A DNA stretch of 64,000 nt from contig CAVYLN010000002.1 of NCBI GenBank assembly GCA_963769435.1, positions 434,001 to 498,000 of the forward strand, read 5' to 3'. This DNA is from JADKAV01 sp963769435 (lineage in GTDB: Bacteria; Actinomycetota; Actinomycetes; S36-B12; UBA10799). Under the pieces are notes generated by a model that was not told the origin of the DNA, ran no database searches, and saw only the letters and a program-made list of their open reading frames with translations. Of this stretch, positions 1 through 9,295 are shown one piece after another (the stretch's first letter is position 1; each line of letters starts with the position of its first letter). The position numbers and the translations under genes are program-made.

Positions 1-531
1 GTCGAGATCCACGCCGTTGTGTACCACCCGCCAGGACGAGGGGACTGATCGCTTGGGACGGTACACAGCGGCGAAGGATTCCCGGGACGCCTCACTCACG
101 AAAATGGTTGCACGACTACGCGTCGCTACGTTGACGGCGAGGCGCTCTCGGGCGGCGGCACGGCCCTGCAGTGGCGATGCAAGTTGGTGAAAGGTTCCCA
201 CCGCCGGAATGCCCGCCAGCGCTGCGGCCGGAACACCGAGGGTAATCGCCGATTCAAGGTGTGCGTGAACGACGTCGCAGCGACTCTCGCGGATCAGGCG
301 CACCAGCCGCAGGAAAGCGGGGACATCGACGGTTCGCCGCGCACCGAGGTACACCGGCTCAAGTCCAACGTCCTCGAGGACACCCGCGAGGGCGGAGCGC
401 TCGGGTGACGGGGGGCTTAAGGCCAGCACACTCAAGCTGTAACCCGCCGCACTGGCGAAGCGGGCTTGCTGAGCAACGAGGGTTTCTGCACCGCCAAGCC
501 GCAACGCATCAATGATTACGAGCACCCTCAC
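1..531 (-). CDS. Glycosyltransferase family 4, N-terminal part (cut by window edge)
   Basis: Reading leftward from a GTG preceded by a GGAGG ribosome-binding site gives 177 codons with no stop before the window edge. The product starts with a short beta strand and a glycine-rich loop (RLGGAET, residues 11-17), has the VVHAH element near residue 88 and ends in VHNGVDL, a signature just before the donor-binding domain of GT4 (GT-B fold) retaining glycosyltransferases. It probably adds a sugar to a lipid-linked polysaccharide repeat at the membrane. It diverges from the flippase gene, consistent with one exopolysaccharide cluster. The sugar donor cannot be told, and the C-terminal half is missing. 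Confidence 0.8.
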   Translation of the reverse strand, partial: MRVLVIIDALRLGGAETLVAQQARFASAAGYSLSVLALSPPSPERSALAGVLEDVGLEPVYLGARRTVDVPAFLRLVRLIRESRCDVVHAHLESAITLGVPAAALAGIPAVGTFHQLASPLQGRAAARERLAVNVATRSRATIFVSEASRESFAAVYRPKRSVPSSWRVVHNGVDLD

Positions 532-669
532 ACTGAGGACCTCCCTGCGCCTGGTCGGGCAACCTAACGCGATGTTGGCGCATCGGCACGAGACTTCGCT
601 ACCCTTTTCGCAGAGATGGGAGCGCGGGGCTGGTGCCACGCCCACTCCCGACCCAGAGCGGAGAGAGTT

Positions 670-2247
670 GTGACTGGCTCGCCAGACTCCCGGGACACAG
701 CAGGAGAGACACTGCCTGACGCCAACGTGGTCGCGCACGGTGACAACCCTCTCGGCATGGGTGAGGACGACGGATATGGCGACCTAGGTCGCCAGTCGAT
801 TCGCGGGTTTGTCTGGACTCTCGCCGGATGGGGCGGCAATCGGTTACTCGTCCTCGTCCTGACACTCGTCTTGGCGCGACTGCTCATTCCCGAGGACTTC
901 GGGCTGGTCACGGCCGCCCTGACGGTGATCACCTTTCTCGACGCAGCCCTGGATCTTGGACTCGGGGCGGCTGTCGTCTACGAGCAGGATCACGGCGTCG
1001 GGCATCGGGTCCGTGTTGCTTTCACGCTAAACCTGGGGTTGTCCATCACGATTGCGCTGGTGGGAGCTGCTTGCTCGCCGTTGATCGCTCGGCTTTTCGG
1101 TGCGCCCGACCAGTGGCTTCTGTTTGGTGTCCTCTTCCTCCACCCCCTCATCCGGGGCGCCGGCCTGGTCAACGACGCAGTTCTCAAACGTGACCTGCGG
1201 TTCCGGCAACGCAGCGGGATCGAGATCCTACGGGGGCTCGTCCGCTTCGCTGTTTCTCTTCCCCTAGCCCTCGCAGGGGCCGGGGCTTGGAGCATCGCAC
1301 TTGGCATCCTGGCGGCCGAACTCGCCGCCACAGCGGCTCTCTGGCTGATGGTTCGGATACGCCCCACTTTCGAGATGGACCGACAAACAGTGGGTGAGTT
1401 GGTTCGCTTCGGTGGCTGGATCACGCTGATTCGCATTATGGGCGCAATCCGTGTGAATTCCGATTACTTGATCGTTGGATCCGTGCTGGGCGCGACCGCA
1501 CTGGGCTACTACGGGATGGCGTACAAACTTCCCGAACTCGGGGTGCTGAGTGTTTTGTGGATGTTCACGCTCGTGGCATATCCGACCTACTCGAGAGCGC
1601 GGACACGCGGCCCAGAAGTGCTCAACGATGTGATGCTGAGAGCGACGAAACTCATCGCCATATACGGATTCTTCGCCGGAACCGCCCTTGCGGTGATGGC
1701 ACCGGACCTGGTGCCGTTCGCATTCTCGGAACAGTGGCAGCCCGCTGTGGCCCCCATGATCCTCATTTCATTGGCCGTTGCGTGGTCTTCCATCGGTTGG
1801 GCGACAGGTGACGTCTTCCCGGCGATAGGCCGGCCCGGATTGCTGGCCAAGCTCGACGCACCAGCGACTGCGGTGATGATCGCTGCACTGCTGATAGGGA
1901 GTCGGTGGGGAATGGTGGGCGTAGCTGCCGCCACGCTGTTCTTCAATGCGGCATACGCCATTGCCCGGCTCATCACGGCCGCCCTGGTCACGGGCGTGAG
2001 GTTGCGAACCTTCATGCGAGCGCTGTTTCCTGCGGCTGTCGAGGCGGTCAGCGTAGGAGCAGTCGGCCTTTCGGTGCTTCGACTGATGTCACCGGGCGTT
2101 CCACGCCTGATAGTTCTCACGGTGATCTGCGCTGCTGTCGGTTCGGCAGCGGCCCTTCTCACGGCACGTAAGGACGTTCTCAGTACGCTGCGTGCGCTTG
2201 GCTCTCAGCGTGTCTCCTCCCCGGGCGGACAGGCGGAATTGCAGTGA
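670..2247 (+). CDS. Wzx-type polysaccharide flippase / oligosaccharide translocase
   Basis: This is an integral membrane protein of about 525 residues with some 12-14 predicted hydrophobic helices, such as VLVLTLVLARLLIPEDFGLV near residue 60. The R.LIPEDFGLVT segment with the following conserved glycines is typical of the polysaccharide biosynthesis flippase family (MOP superfamily, WzxC/O-antigen transporter type). It would move undecaprenyl-linked repeat units across the membrane for Wzy polymerisation. The GTG start was chosen because a GGAGAG motif lies just upstream; an ATG 29 codons later is an alternative. It overlaps the next gene by 4 bp, so the two are translationally coupled. Confidence 0.82.
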   Translation: MTGSPDSRDTAGETLPDANVVAHGDNPLGMGEDDGYGDLGRQSIRGFVWTLAGWGGNRLLVLVLTLVLARLLIPEDFGLVTAALTVITFLDAALDLGLGAAVVYEQDHGVGHRVRVAFTLNLGLSITIALVGAACSPLIARLFGAPDQWLLFGVLFLHPLIRGAGLVNDAVLKRDLRFRQRSGIEILRGLVRFAVSLPLALAGAGAWSIALGILAAELAATAALWLMVRIRPTFEMDRQTVGELVRFGGWITLIRIMGAIRVNSDYLIVGSVLGATALGYYGMAYKLPELGVLSVLWMFTLVAYPTYSRARTRGPEVLNDVMLRATKLIAIYGFFAGTALAVMAPDLVPFAFSEQWQPAVAPMILISLAVAWSSIGWATGDVFPAIGRPGLLAKLDAPATAVMIAALLIGSRWGMVGVAAATLFFNAAYAIARLITAALVTGVRLRTFMRALFPAAVEAVSVGAVGLSVLRLMSPGVPRLIVLTVICAAVGSAAALLTARKDVLSTLRALGSQRVSSPGGQAELQ

Positions 2248-3580
2248 GCCCCGTCATCATGCTCATGGGCGTTGCACTCGCTATCGCGGGCATCGCTGTT
2301 GCTGTTACACGGCCGCGACTGCTGCTCATCGTCATGGTGGCGATGGACGTCACCAACCTCAACGGCGTGACAGAGGAACTCGTGGGCATCAGCCCTTTCC
2401 GGCCCCTCCTTGTGCTCGCTCTGATCTCCATGCTCATGCTGGCGCGACAGGGTCGCCTCGTGCTCAGAGGATCTCCGATCGTCGTCACTCTCATGTTGCT
2501 GCTCGGCTGCGTCTGGGTCAACGCTGCCATGTCGACGATCCCCGCAACCAGCGCAGCGGCCGCGGTCACATTCACGATCAACGTCGTCTATTTCCTCATC
2601 GTGTACGTCCTGTTGTGCTCACTCAAGTCCTGGGCTGAAGTGCTTGCAGTGGCTACCGTGGGCCTCGCAGTCCTGGCTGCTGTGGGCGTGGCGCATGAGA
2701 TGGTACTCGGGGGGGCTGGAGATCTGTTCGGCCTGAGTCGCATGACTGATGTCGAAGAAGGCGCTGTCACAATTGCACGGCACTCCGGCACGGTGGAGGA
2801 CGTGAACTTCTGGGGCCGTTTGCTGCTTCTCTACCTTCCTTTCGCGTTTTCCTTCGCAGTTATCTCTGGCCGACGGGGCTCATACACACGACTTGGCGGG
2901 TGGGTGGTTGCTGCCGGTAGCCTCACCGCTGGTGTCTATCTCACCCAGTCCCGAGGCGCTTTCCTGGCCCTCCCGATTGCCGGTCTGGTGTGGGTCGTGC
3001 TCGCTGGGTGGCAGGTACGCAAGGCGCTGCTCTGGATGCCCATCTTCCTCTTGGTCCTGCTGACAGCCTCTGGGGCCTGGGACAGACTCGCCGGGCTGAT
3101 CCAGTTCGTCACAGGTGGTCTGCAGACCTCGGGTGACTTATCGCTGACTAACCGGCTCAGGCTGATGCAGAATGCCGCACGCATGTTTTGGGACAGCCCG
3201 TGGACGGGCCAAGGCATGGGGACCTACCCGGAGCGCGTCGCCCAGTTCGATAGGGCCGCCAACACTGCCGCCCCGCTTGAGGTCGCGGGGGCCGCGCACA
3301 ACTTCTTCCTCGAGCAGGCAGCCGACGGCGGTGTCATGCTCCTGACGGCGTGGTTGCTCGTGGCGGCTGCCGTCGCCGTAGCCTGCTGGCGTTCCCTGCG
3401 ACTGCTCGCCGTCGCAGAGGTGACCACCCGCTACGTCGTCGTCGGCGCTGCCTCGGGCCTGGTGGCGTGGCTCGCGGCCTCGCTATTCGTACACCTGTCG
3501 AAGCTTCCGTGCGCTGCTTGTGGTCATTGCCGCCCTGGCCGCCGTCGAGCAGGAAGCACGTCGAACGGCCAGCAAGGTGA
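2244..3580 (+). CDS. O-antigen ligase/polymerase (Wzy-like) membrane protein, frame broken near the 3' end
   Basis: A polytopic membrane protein with a long periplasm-facing segment after residue 280 (GMGTYPERVAQF, then AHNFFLEQ), the hallmark of the O-antigen ligase/Wzy family. It would join lipid-linked repeat units outside the membrane. The last membrane helix only reads through if the frame moves by one base near 3500 (ALLVVIAALAAVEQEARR lies in the +1 frame). A second one-base step near 3565 brings the end to a TGA overlapping the GTG of the next gene. With those two corrections the length is about 444 residues. Without them it ends at 3584 with an unrelated basic tail. The breaks are most likely sequence errors. 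Confidence 0.75.
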
Positions 3581-4193
3581 ATAATGTTCAGGATCCCGCA
3601 CACCCAGAGCGGGTGGTAGCAGGTGTGCTGGCAACCGCCTCGAGCATACTCATCGTCGCCAGTGTCCTTGGCATACTCGCCAATGGGTCGGCACCACGAC
3701 TACCGGTCCACTGTCCTGCTGAACATCGGCGTCGAAGGCGACAGCGACGGCTACGCCGCGTATCAGCTCGACCTCATTAGCCGGGGCATCGTGACACCCA
3801 GCTTCGCCGCCGTCTTGGAACGCGAGTTCGAGACCCAACCTGCCCGTTCCTCATCCAGCCACATTTCAGCAGTCGCGTGAAGGCGGTGCCATTGTGGTTC
3901 AGGTCATGGCGGACACCGCGGAGGAAGCGCAGTCCGCCGCAGAGGAAACGGCAGCCTGGGCTACGGAGAGGGCGGCTGCGTTTGAGACCCCCTACGAGTT
4001 GCGTGCAGGTCCCACGGTCACTGCATCGAGCGGCGGTATGTCCTTGTGGGGCTGGCTGCTGCTGACCATCGGAGTGTGCTGCGGCATCGCCTCGGCGGTA
4101 CTCTTCCGGCGGGCCGAACACGTTGAGCGCCTCGCACGCCGAGAGCCACTTCCGGCGGATACCGGGACTGAAGGGGATTCTGGTCGCTCGTGA
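3577..4193 (+). CDS. Wzz-like polysaccharide chain-length / co-polymerase protein with two frame breaks
   Basis: No single open frame covers this gene, but three consecutive pieces give a coherent small membrane protein of about 204 residues: an N-terminal helix (ASSILIVASVLGILANGSA), a mixed alpha/beta extracytoplasmic part (DYRSTVLLNIGVEGDSDG, later VVQVMADTAEEAQSAAEE) and a C-terminal helix (WGWLLLTIGVCCGIASAVLF). This two-helix layout matches Wzz/capsule co-polymerase proteins. Each step, near 3697 and near 3860, skips one base. The GTG start overlaps the end of the polymerase gene. The family call rests on topology and context, because the sequence itself is weakly conserved. Confidence 0.5.
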
Positions 4194-4269
4194 AGCCGAC
4201 ACGCTCCACTTCTGCCTCGGTACCTGTCGGCAACCTTCCCTCGGAAAACTTCCGCCACGCCTGCCAGTA

Positions 4270-5520
4270 TCAGTCCGGAGGCTCAAAGGCTTCAAGCTCG
4301 CGGAACTTCGCCGCAAGCAGATGCACGTTCTTTCGTAGGTCAAACTCCTCACGGACCAGGGCACGACCTTGCGCAGCCAGCTCATGGGCGTTGGCGGGAT
4401 CAGACCGTATCTCCTCGACGGCATCGGCCAGGGCGCCCGAGTCCTCAGGGGGCACCAACCATCCGGTCTCGCGGGGCCGGATCAACTCGGGCACTCCCGA
4501 CAGTGCCGTCGAGACCGCGGGGAGCTCCGCCGCGAGGGCTTCCATGAGTGCGACCGGGATACCCTCCATCTGCCCCGTAGTGGTCAAGATGCTCGGCTGC
4601 ACATAGACGTTGGAGGTGGCGACAAGTTCCGCAACCTCCTCTTGGCTGCGTGCGCCAAGGAACTCAACGTGATCAACCAACTCCAGAGCGTCTGCAAGTG
4701 CTGTCAACTCCATTCGCAGGGGGCCGTCACCGACGAGCCGTAGCCTGAATGGCACTCCCCGATCAAGCAGAATTCGGCACGCCTCCAGTAAGAATCGATG
4801 ACCCTTATATGGCATCAGGCTGCCGATACAGAGGAGGTCGAGTTGATCGTTCAGGTCCTGCCGAGGCTGGCGGCGGTAGGTCGAGGACTCGATTCCGCAG
4901 TGGATCACCTCAATTCGGGGGCCAAGCTGTGGATCGATCTCACGCAGGAGGTACTCGCGATTGAACTGCGAGATCGCCACGATGAGTCGCGAATCCGCCA
5001 ATTTCTCGGCGAGCATCGCCTGCGAGACGAAGATGTCGTGGGCGTGCACCGTGACGCTGTACGTGACTCCTGTCGACCGGTGTGCCACCCATGCGGCAAG
5101 TAGCGGGTAAGTGGCGAAGTGAGCGTGCACATGACGGTATCCGCGGCGTTCCACTTCGTCTGCCATAGCGACCATGACGGGCAGCAGCGCCAGCGCCCGT
5201 ATTAGTACAGCGGGCTCACGCGCATGCCCCCGCAGAACACCGCCCCACACGGCGAAGAGCCTCTTGGGGCGCCTCAAGAACCGCAGGTGTGCCCGAAGGG
5301 CCGCTCGGGAAAACGGACCGGCGCGTCGGGCGCGATCAGACCATTTCAGCGCGTCTGCGTGCACCACGCTGGGGTGTTCGAGGATTAGCGGGAAGAGCCC
5401 GACCTCCCAGCCTTGACGTTCGAGTTCGTCCATCTCCCGCAGGATGAAGGTCTCTGTGACAGTCGGGAATCGAGACATTACGTATGCGACGCGATGAACC
5501 GACGAATTCGGTTGCGTCAT
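4270..5520 (-). CDS. Glycosyltransferase family 4 (colanic acid/exopolysaccharide type)
   Basis: A complete 416-residue GT-B glycosyltransferase. The N-terminal acceptor domain has the FPTVTETFILREM signature (residues 18-30) typical of colanic-acid-type transferases and HAHFATYPL near residue 136. The C-terminal donor domain has GSLMPYKGHRFLLEA near residue 233 and the E-x7-E-type region EGIPVALMEALAAELP near residue 319. It likely acts at the cytoplasmic face of the membrane on a lipid-linked sugar. It faces the polysaccharide genes tail to tail and belongs with them functionally. The donor sugar is unknown. Confidence 0.85.
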   Translation of the reverse strand: MTQPNSSVHRVAYVMSRFPTVTETFILREMDELERQGWEVGLFPLILEHPSVVHADALKWSDRARRAGPFSRAALRAHLRFLRRPKRLFAVWGGVLRGHAREPAVLIRALALLPVMVAMADEVERRGYRHVHAHFATYPLLAAWVAHRSTGVTYSVTVHAHDIFVSQAMLAEKLADSRLIVAISQFNREYLLREIDPQLGPRIEVIHCGIESSTYRRQPRQDLNDQLDLLCIGSLMPYKGHRFLLEACRILLDRGVPFRLRLVGDGPLRMELTALADALELVDHVEFLGARSQEEVAELVATSNVYVQPSILTTTGQMEGIPVALMEALAAELPAVSTALSGVPELIRPRETGWLVPPEDSGALADAVEEIRSDPANAHELAAQGRALVREEFDLRKNVHLLAAKFRELEAFEPPD

Positions 5521-5707
5521 GACTGCTCACTTCCAGGCGCAGACCGTTGAAGCAGTGTCCGCAGCATTGTCCGACCGCTCCTCACGCTGACGCACCGTGA
5601 CCACCAGTTCTTGCGATGAAAGCCTGCTCCGCGTTGAGGTACGACACCTTCCTGTTTTTGACTCTTGGCCCTATTCCCAGTCCCCCACGAAACTGCCGAG
5701 CGGGCGT

Positions 5708-6580
5708 TCACGTCATCAAATGCCTGGCTCGTAGCACGTCCTGTTCCATCTGCCTCACGAGAGCGTTTACCCCATCGAACGTCTCAGTTCCGCGAAGGCG
5801 ATGGACAAACCCCACCCGCACAGGCACTCCGTAGAGGTCCTCGTCGAAGTCCAGCAGATGCGCCTCGACGGTGCGTCTTTCGCCCTCGAAAGTCGGGTTG
5901 GTGCCGACGCTGATCGCGGCCGCGTGGCGTCGCCCATCGACGACCGCGTCGCCTGCGTAGACACCGTCGGCGGGAATCGCCGCCAGCCGGTGGTGCTCCA
6001 GGTTCGCGGTCGGGAACCCGAGTGCACGCCCTCGCTTCTCGCCCGACCCCACGACGCCGGCGACCTCGTGCGGGCGGCCCAACAACTCCGCAGCCCGTCG
6101 TACGTCCCCGTCAGCGACGGCGGCTCTGACGAGGGTGGACGAAACGGGGTCCTCACCGCCCACCAGCGTGAACTCATCGACGGCCAGCCCCGCCTCCCGC
6201 AGACTGTCGGCGGTGCCCTTGGCGCGGTTGCCGAAGCGGAAGCCCTCCCCGATGACCACGTGCCGTGCGTCCAGTCGTCGGATGAGTACCGACTCCACGA
6301 ACTCCTCAGCAGTCATCGCCGCGAAGTCGGCGTCGAACTCGAGGACCTCCACCAGCTCGACGCCCATCAAAGCGATCAGTTCCACACGCCGGGGAAGGTC
6401 ACACAAGCGGGTGGGGGCGACCTCCGGGCGCAGGACCTCCAGCGGATTGGGGTCGAACGTGACCACCACCGACTCGAGGTCGAGGCGGTCCGCCAGATCC
6501 AGGTTGTGTTTGATCAGGGACTGGTGTCCGCGGTGGACCCCGTCGAAGACCCCGATCGTCACCACCGATGGCCTGTCCAC
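5708..6580 (-). CDS. ribF: Bifunctional riboflavin kinase / FAD synthetase RibF
   Basis: RibF makes FMN from riboflavin and FAD from FMN in the cytoplasm. The N-terminal adenylyltransferase half carries the nucleotidyltransferase motif GVFDGVHRGHQ (residues 10-20) and VVTFDPNPLEVL. The C-terminal flavokinase half has GRALGFPTANL near residue 188 and PADGVYAG. At 290 residues it is slightly short of the usual 305-315. It follows truB on the same strand after 54 bp, the usual truB-ribF pair. The next gene downstream is a glycosyltransferase rather than the frequent rpsO. Confidence 0.95.
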   Translation of the reverse strand: MDRPSVVTIGVFDGVHRGHQSLIKHNLDLADRLDLESVVVTFDPNPLEVLRPEVAPTRLCDLPRRVELIALMGVELVEVLEFDADFAAMTAEEFVESVLIRRLDARHVVIGEGFRFGNRAKGTADSLREAGLAVDEFTLVGGEDPVSSTLVRAAVADGDVRRAAELLGRPHEVAGVVGSGEKRGRALGFPTANLEHHRLAAIPADGVYAGDAVVDGRRHAAAISVGTNPTFEGERRTVEAHLLDFDEDLYGVPVRVGFVHRLRGTETFDGVNALVRQMEQDVLRARHLMT

Positions 6581-6634
6581 GCGACTACCTTGCCAGATAC
6601 GGCTGCGACGTCCGGGAGGGGCCGCCAGCGGAGT

Positions 6635-7495
6635 TCAGGACGGTGCGTTCACCTCGATGCCGGCGACTCCGTCCGAAATGGCTGCCACGCAGACCCATGA
6701 ACCGGACGGATCCAGTACCAGGTGCAGACCGTCAGGCACGCTGATCCCGACCCGTCGGCCGTGGCGCAACGCGGTCGCGACATCCGCGGAAACGTCCACC
6801 ACCGGCATGATGTCGGCCAGAACGGCCTCGATCGCATCCACCGGCGGGCTGCTGTCGCCGAGCGGCGAACAGCGATCCACGGTGAGTGAGCCGATCGCAG
6901 TGCGACGCAGCGCCGTCAGATGGCCGGCCGATCCGAGCAAGGAACCGAGGTCCCTGGCCAGTGCACGGATGTAGGTGCCGGAGCTGCACTCCACGATCAC
7001 GTCGATGTCCATCCCGTTGCCCGCAGCACGCGGCGGGCCGACGACCTCGAACCGGTGGATGGTGACCGGTCGAGCCGCGAGTTCCACGTCCTGGCCGGCA
7101 CGGACGCGCGCGTATGACCGCACGCCGTCCACCTTGATCGCGGACACCGCGCTGGGAACCTGCTGGATGTCACCGGTGAGCGCGGTCACCGCGACTGACA
7201 GACCTGCGGGGTCCCACTCCCACCCCGGAGTATCTGTCACCTCACCTTCCGCGTCGTCGGTGACGGTACCCACACCCAGCCGGACGGTGGCCTCGTAGGT
7301 CTTGGGCAGCCCCTGGACGAACCGGAGCAGACGGGTTGCCGCGCCCAGGCCCACGACCAGCACACCCGTGGCCATCGGATCCAGGGTCCCCGCATGACCG
7401 ACCCGCTTCTGCCCGTACAACCGCCGCAGGCGACCGACGACGTCATGGCTGGTCCACCCAGACGGCTTGTCGATCAGCGCGAATCCGGAGATCAT
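6635..7495 (-). CDS. truB: tRNA pseudouridine(55) synthase TruB
   Basis: TruB isomerises U55 in the T-loop of tRNAs. The catalytic aspartate is residue 39 in HAGTLDPMATG, and the second family motif is YEATVRLGVGT near residue 88. The substrate-contact segment SGTYIRALARDLG is present, and the C-terminal part resembles a short PUA-like domain. The 286-residue length is normal for Actinobacteria. It lies downstream of nrnA and upstream of ribF, separated from nrnA by a spacer carrying a strong hairpin. Confidence 0.96.
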   Translation of the reverse strand: MISGFALIDKPSGWTSHDVVGRLRRLYGQKRVGHAGTLDPMATGVLVVGLGAATRLLRFVQGLPKTYEATVRLGVGTVTDDAEGEVTDTPGWEWDPAGLSVAVTALTGDIQQVPSAVSAIKVDGVRSYARVRAGQDVELAARPVTIHRFEVVGPPRAAGNGMDIDVIVECSSGTYIRALARDLGSLLGSAGHLTALRRTAIGSLTVDRCSPLGDSSPPVDAIEAVLADIMPVVDVSADVATALRHGRRVGISVPDGLHLVLDPSGSWVCVAAISDGVAGIEVNAPS

Positions 7496-7525
7496 GCGCG
7501 TCGCGGGTCTTCTCGTGAGGCCTTT

Positions 7526-7564
7526 TGGTGAAGATCTGACCTCTCACAGGTCGGATCTTCACCA
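7526..7564. repeat. 17-bp inverted repeat (hairpin) between nrnA and truB
   Basis: Arms TGGTGAAGATCTGACCT and AGGTCGGATCTTCACCA pair over 17 bp with one G-U type mismatch around a CTCAC loop. It lies just after the nrnA stop. On the transcribed minus strand it is followed by AAAAGG rather than a T-run, so it is not a classical intrinsic terminator. It may be an mRNA-stability or attenuation hairpin, or a dispersed palindrome. Confidence 0.75.
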
Positions 7565-7580
7565 GAAGCGCCGGGGATCA

Positions 7581-8547
7581 TCACGGCAGGGCAGTCAGCA
7601 AGGAGGCCAGCGTGGCGTCGGCGTCATGGGATCCGGTGAAGCCCGCGGCGAGACGGTGCCCACCACCCCCCAGAGACGTGCACACCGAACCCACGTCAAC
7701 GGCCCCCGTCGACCGCGTCGAGACCCGCCACACCCCGGTGTCGTCCTGCTTGAGCACTACCGCCACATCCGCCTCATCGACTGTGCGAACGACGTCGATC
7801 AGCGACTCGACTGCGGTGTACGCCACGCCGTGGCGTTCCCGCTCGGCGATCCCGATCCGGGCGACCGCGACCCACACACCGCCGGTCTGGATCAACTCCA
7901 GCGAATTGACGGCCTCGGCCTGCAGCGCGAGGAAACCGATCGACTTGGTGTCGAACATCGCACGAGCCACGCCGGCGAAGTCCATGCCGGTCTCCATCAG
8001 CCTGGCGCCGACTCGCAACGTGTCCGGGGTGGTGGCGGCGTAGCGGAAGGACCCGGTGTCCGAACTGATCGCTGCGTACAGGCAGGTGGCGATGTCCGCC
8101 GTGACGGTCACCCCCAGCGAGTCGATCAACTCGAGCGCGAGCATTCCCGTGGCCGGCACCCCGGCATCGACCACGTTGATGCCCGCGAAGGCCACGAAAC
8201 TGGCGTGATGGTCGACTGCGACGAACGCCACGCGCCGCCTCTCCCACAGGCAGCAGGCGCCCGATCCTGTCTCCGGAGGAGGCATCCATGGAGATGACCA
8301 GATCCGGGCTGTCCACCCTCTCCGGGGCGACCAGCAGGTCCTGGCGCGGCAGGAACCGCAACCCCTCGGGCAACTCGAAGGGATCGTCCGGGAACGTCAC
8401 CGCAACCGACTTGCCGAGGGTTTCCAAGGCGATCCCGGTGGCCAGCGTGGAGCCCAAGGCGTCCGCATCGGGATTGACGTGTGCCACCAGCAGAACGCTG
8501 CGGGCCGACGAAAGGGCCTCCAGGACCGGGGCCCAGCGGGAACTCAT
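7581..8547 (-). CDS. nrnA: DHH phosphoesterase NrnA (nanoRNase / pAp phosphatase), one frame break
   Basis: The product degrades 2-5 nt oligoribonucleotides and dephosphorylates pAp using Mn2+ in DHH-family metal sites. The N-terminal part has NPDADALGS near residue 26 and ISMDASSGDR near residue 85. After a one-base step near 8245 the other frame supplies AVDHHASF (DHH motif), followed by the DHHA1 domain with SLGGGGHRLAAGF near the C-terminus. Corrected length is about 321 residues, the family norm. It overlaps rbfA by 4 bp, as in other Actinobacteria. The break needs removal of one base and is probably a sequence error. Confidence 0.88.
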
Positions 8548-8987
8548 GAGTCGTCGCGGTCGTCTGCGGGGTCGTCGTCGGACCGGTAGGGATCCGGATC
8601 TCCGGCGAACGCCGCGCCGGCGGCCATTCCGGCCACCTGCGCGTCCCGCTCCCGGGCCTCCCGGAGGAGATCCTCGATGTGTGCCGCGTTCTCCGGGACG
8701 GCGTCGGCGACGAACGTGAGGCTCGGGGTGAACTTGATCCCGGTCTGCTTTCCGACCTCGCTGCGGATCACCCCGGTGGCCGATGCGAGTGCGGCCGCGG
8801 TCGACTCACGCTCCACGCTGTCGCCGAGGACCGTGTAGAAGACGGTCGCCTCCCGCAGATCGCCGGTCACGCGCACCCCGGTGACGGTGACGAACCCCAG
8901 CCGCGGATCCTTGATCCGCCGCTCGAGCATCTCGGCCACGATCACCTGGATCCGCTCGGCGAGACGGCGAGCACGTTGTTCCGACAT
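8544..8987 (-). CDS. rbfA: 30S ribosome-binding factor RbfA
   Basis: RbfA is a small KH-fold factor that binds the 30S subunit and helps mature the 5' end of 16S rRNA, also in cold adaptation. Visible family features are RLAERIQVIVAEML at the start, KDPRLGFVTVTGV near residue 27 and IRSEVGKQTGIKFTPSLTF further on. A charged C-terminal tail with DPDPYRSDDDPADD is common in actinobacterial RbfA. An ATG with GAGGAG upstream was preferred to the GTG one codon earlier. It sits between DUF503 and nrnA, both with overlapping ends. Confidence 0.94.
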   Translation of the reverse strand: MSEQRARRLAERIQVIVAEMLERRIKDPRLGFVTVTGVRVTGDLREATVFYTVLGDSVERESTAAALASATGVIRSEVGKQTGIKFTPSLTFVADAVPENAAHIEDLLREARERDAQVAGMAAGAAFAGDPDPYRSDDDPADDRDDS

Positions 8988-9281
8988 CACAACTCCTCAT
9001 CACTGACGTAGGTACGGCGGGCTTCCAGGAACTCCACGTGGGGTTCGGCCTCGACCCACCGCTGACACGTGTCCAGCACGTCACGGCAGTGCGCCATCTC
9101 CGGTCGACACCGCCGCGACCCCCAACTGCGTTCTTCCCACGAGTTCCATGTGGCCGGCCTCGGCGGCCGCCACGGAGAACTCCCGCTTGAGGTGCGCGAC
9201 CAGGGGCCGCACGATCGACCGCTTCTCCTTCAGCGAGCGAGACTGCACCAACAGGTCGATCGACATGACCCCGGCATACAC
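8987..9281 (-). CDS. DUF503 (YlxP-like) protein, one frame break
   Basis: A small cytoplasmic protein of about 97 residues, always found between infB and rbfA in Actinobacteria and Firmicutes. The first frame gives the DUF503 core (DLLVQSRSLKEKRSIVRPL at residues 9-27, then FSVAAAEAGHMELVGRTQLG). A one-base step near 9105 continues it as MAHCRDVLDTCQRWVE and EFLEARRTY to a TGA that overlaps the rbfA start. Function is not established; its company suggests a role in ribosome biogenesis. The break is probably a sequence error because both halves match the family exactly at the join. Confidence 0.85.
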
Positions 9282-9295
9282 GCCTGATCAGCCGC

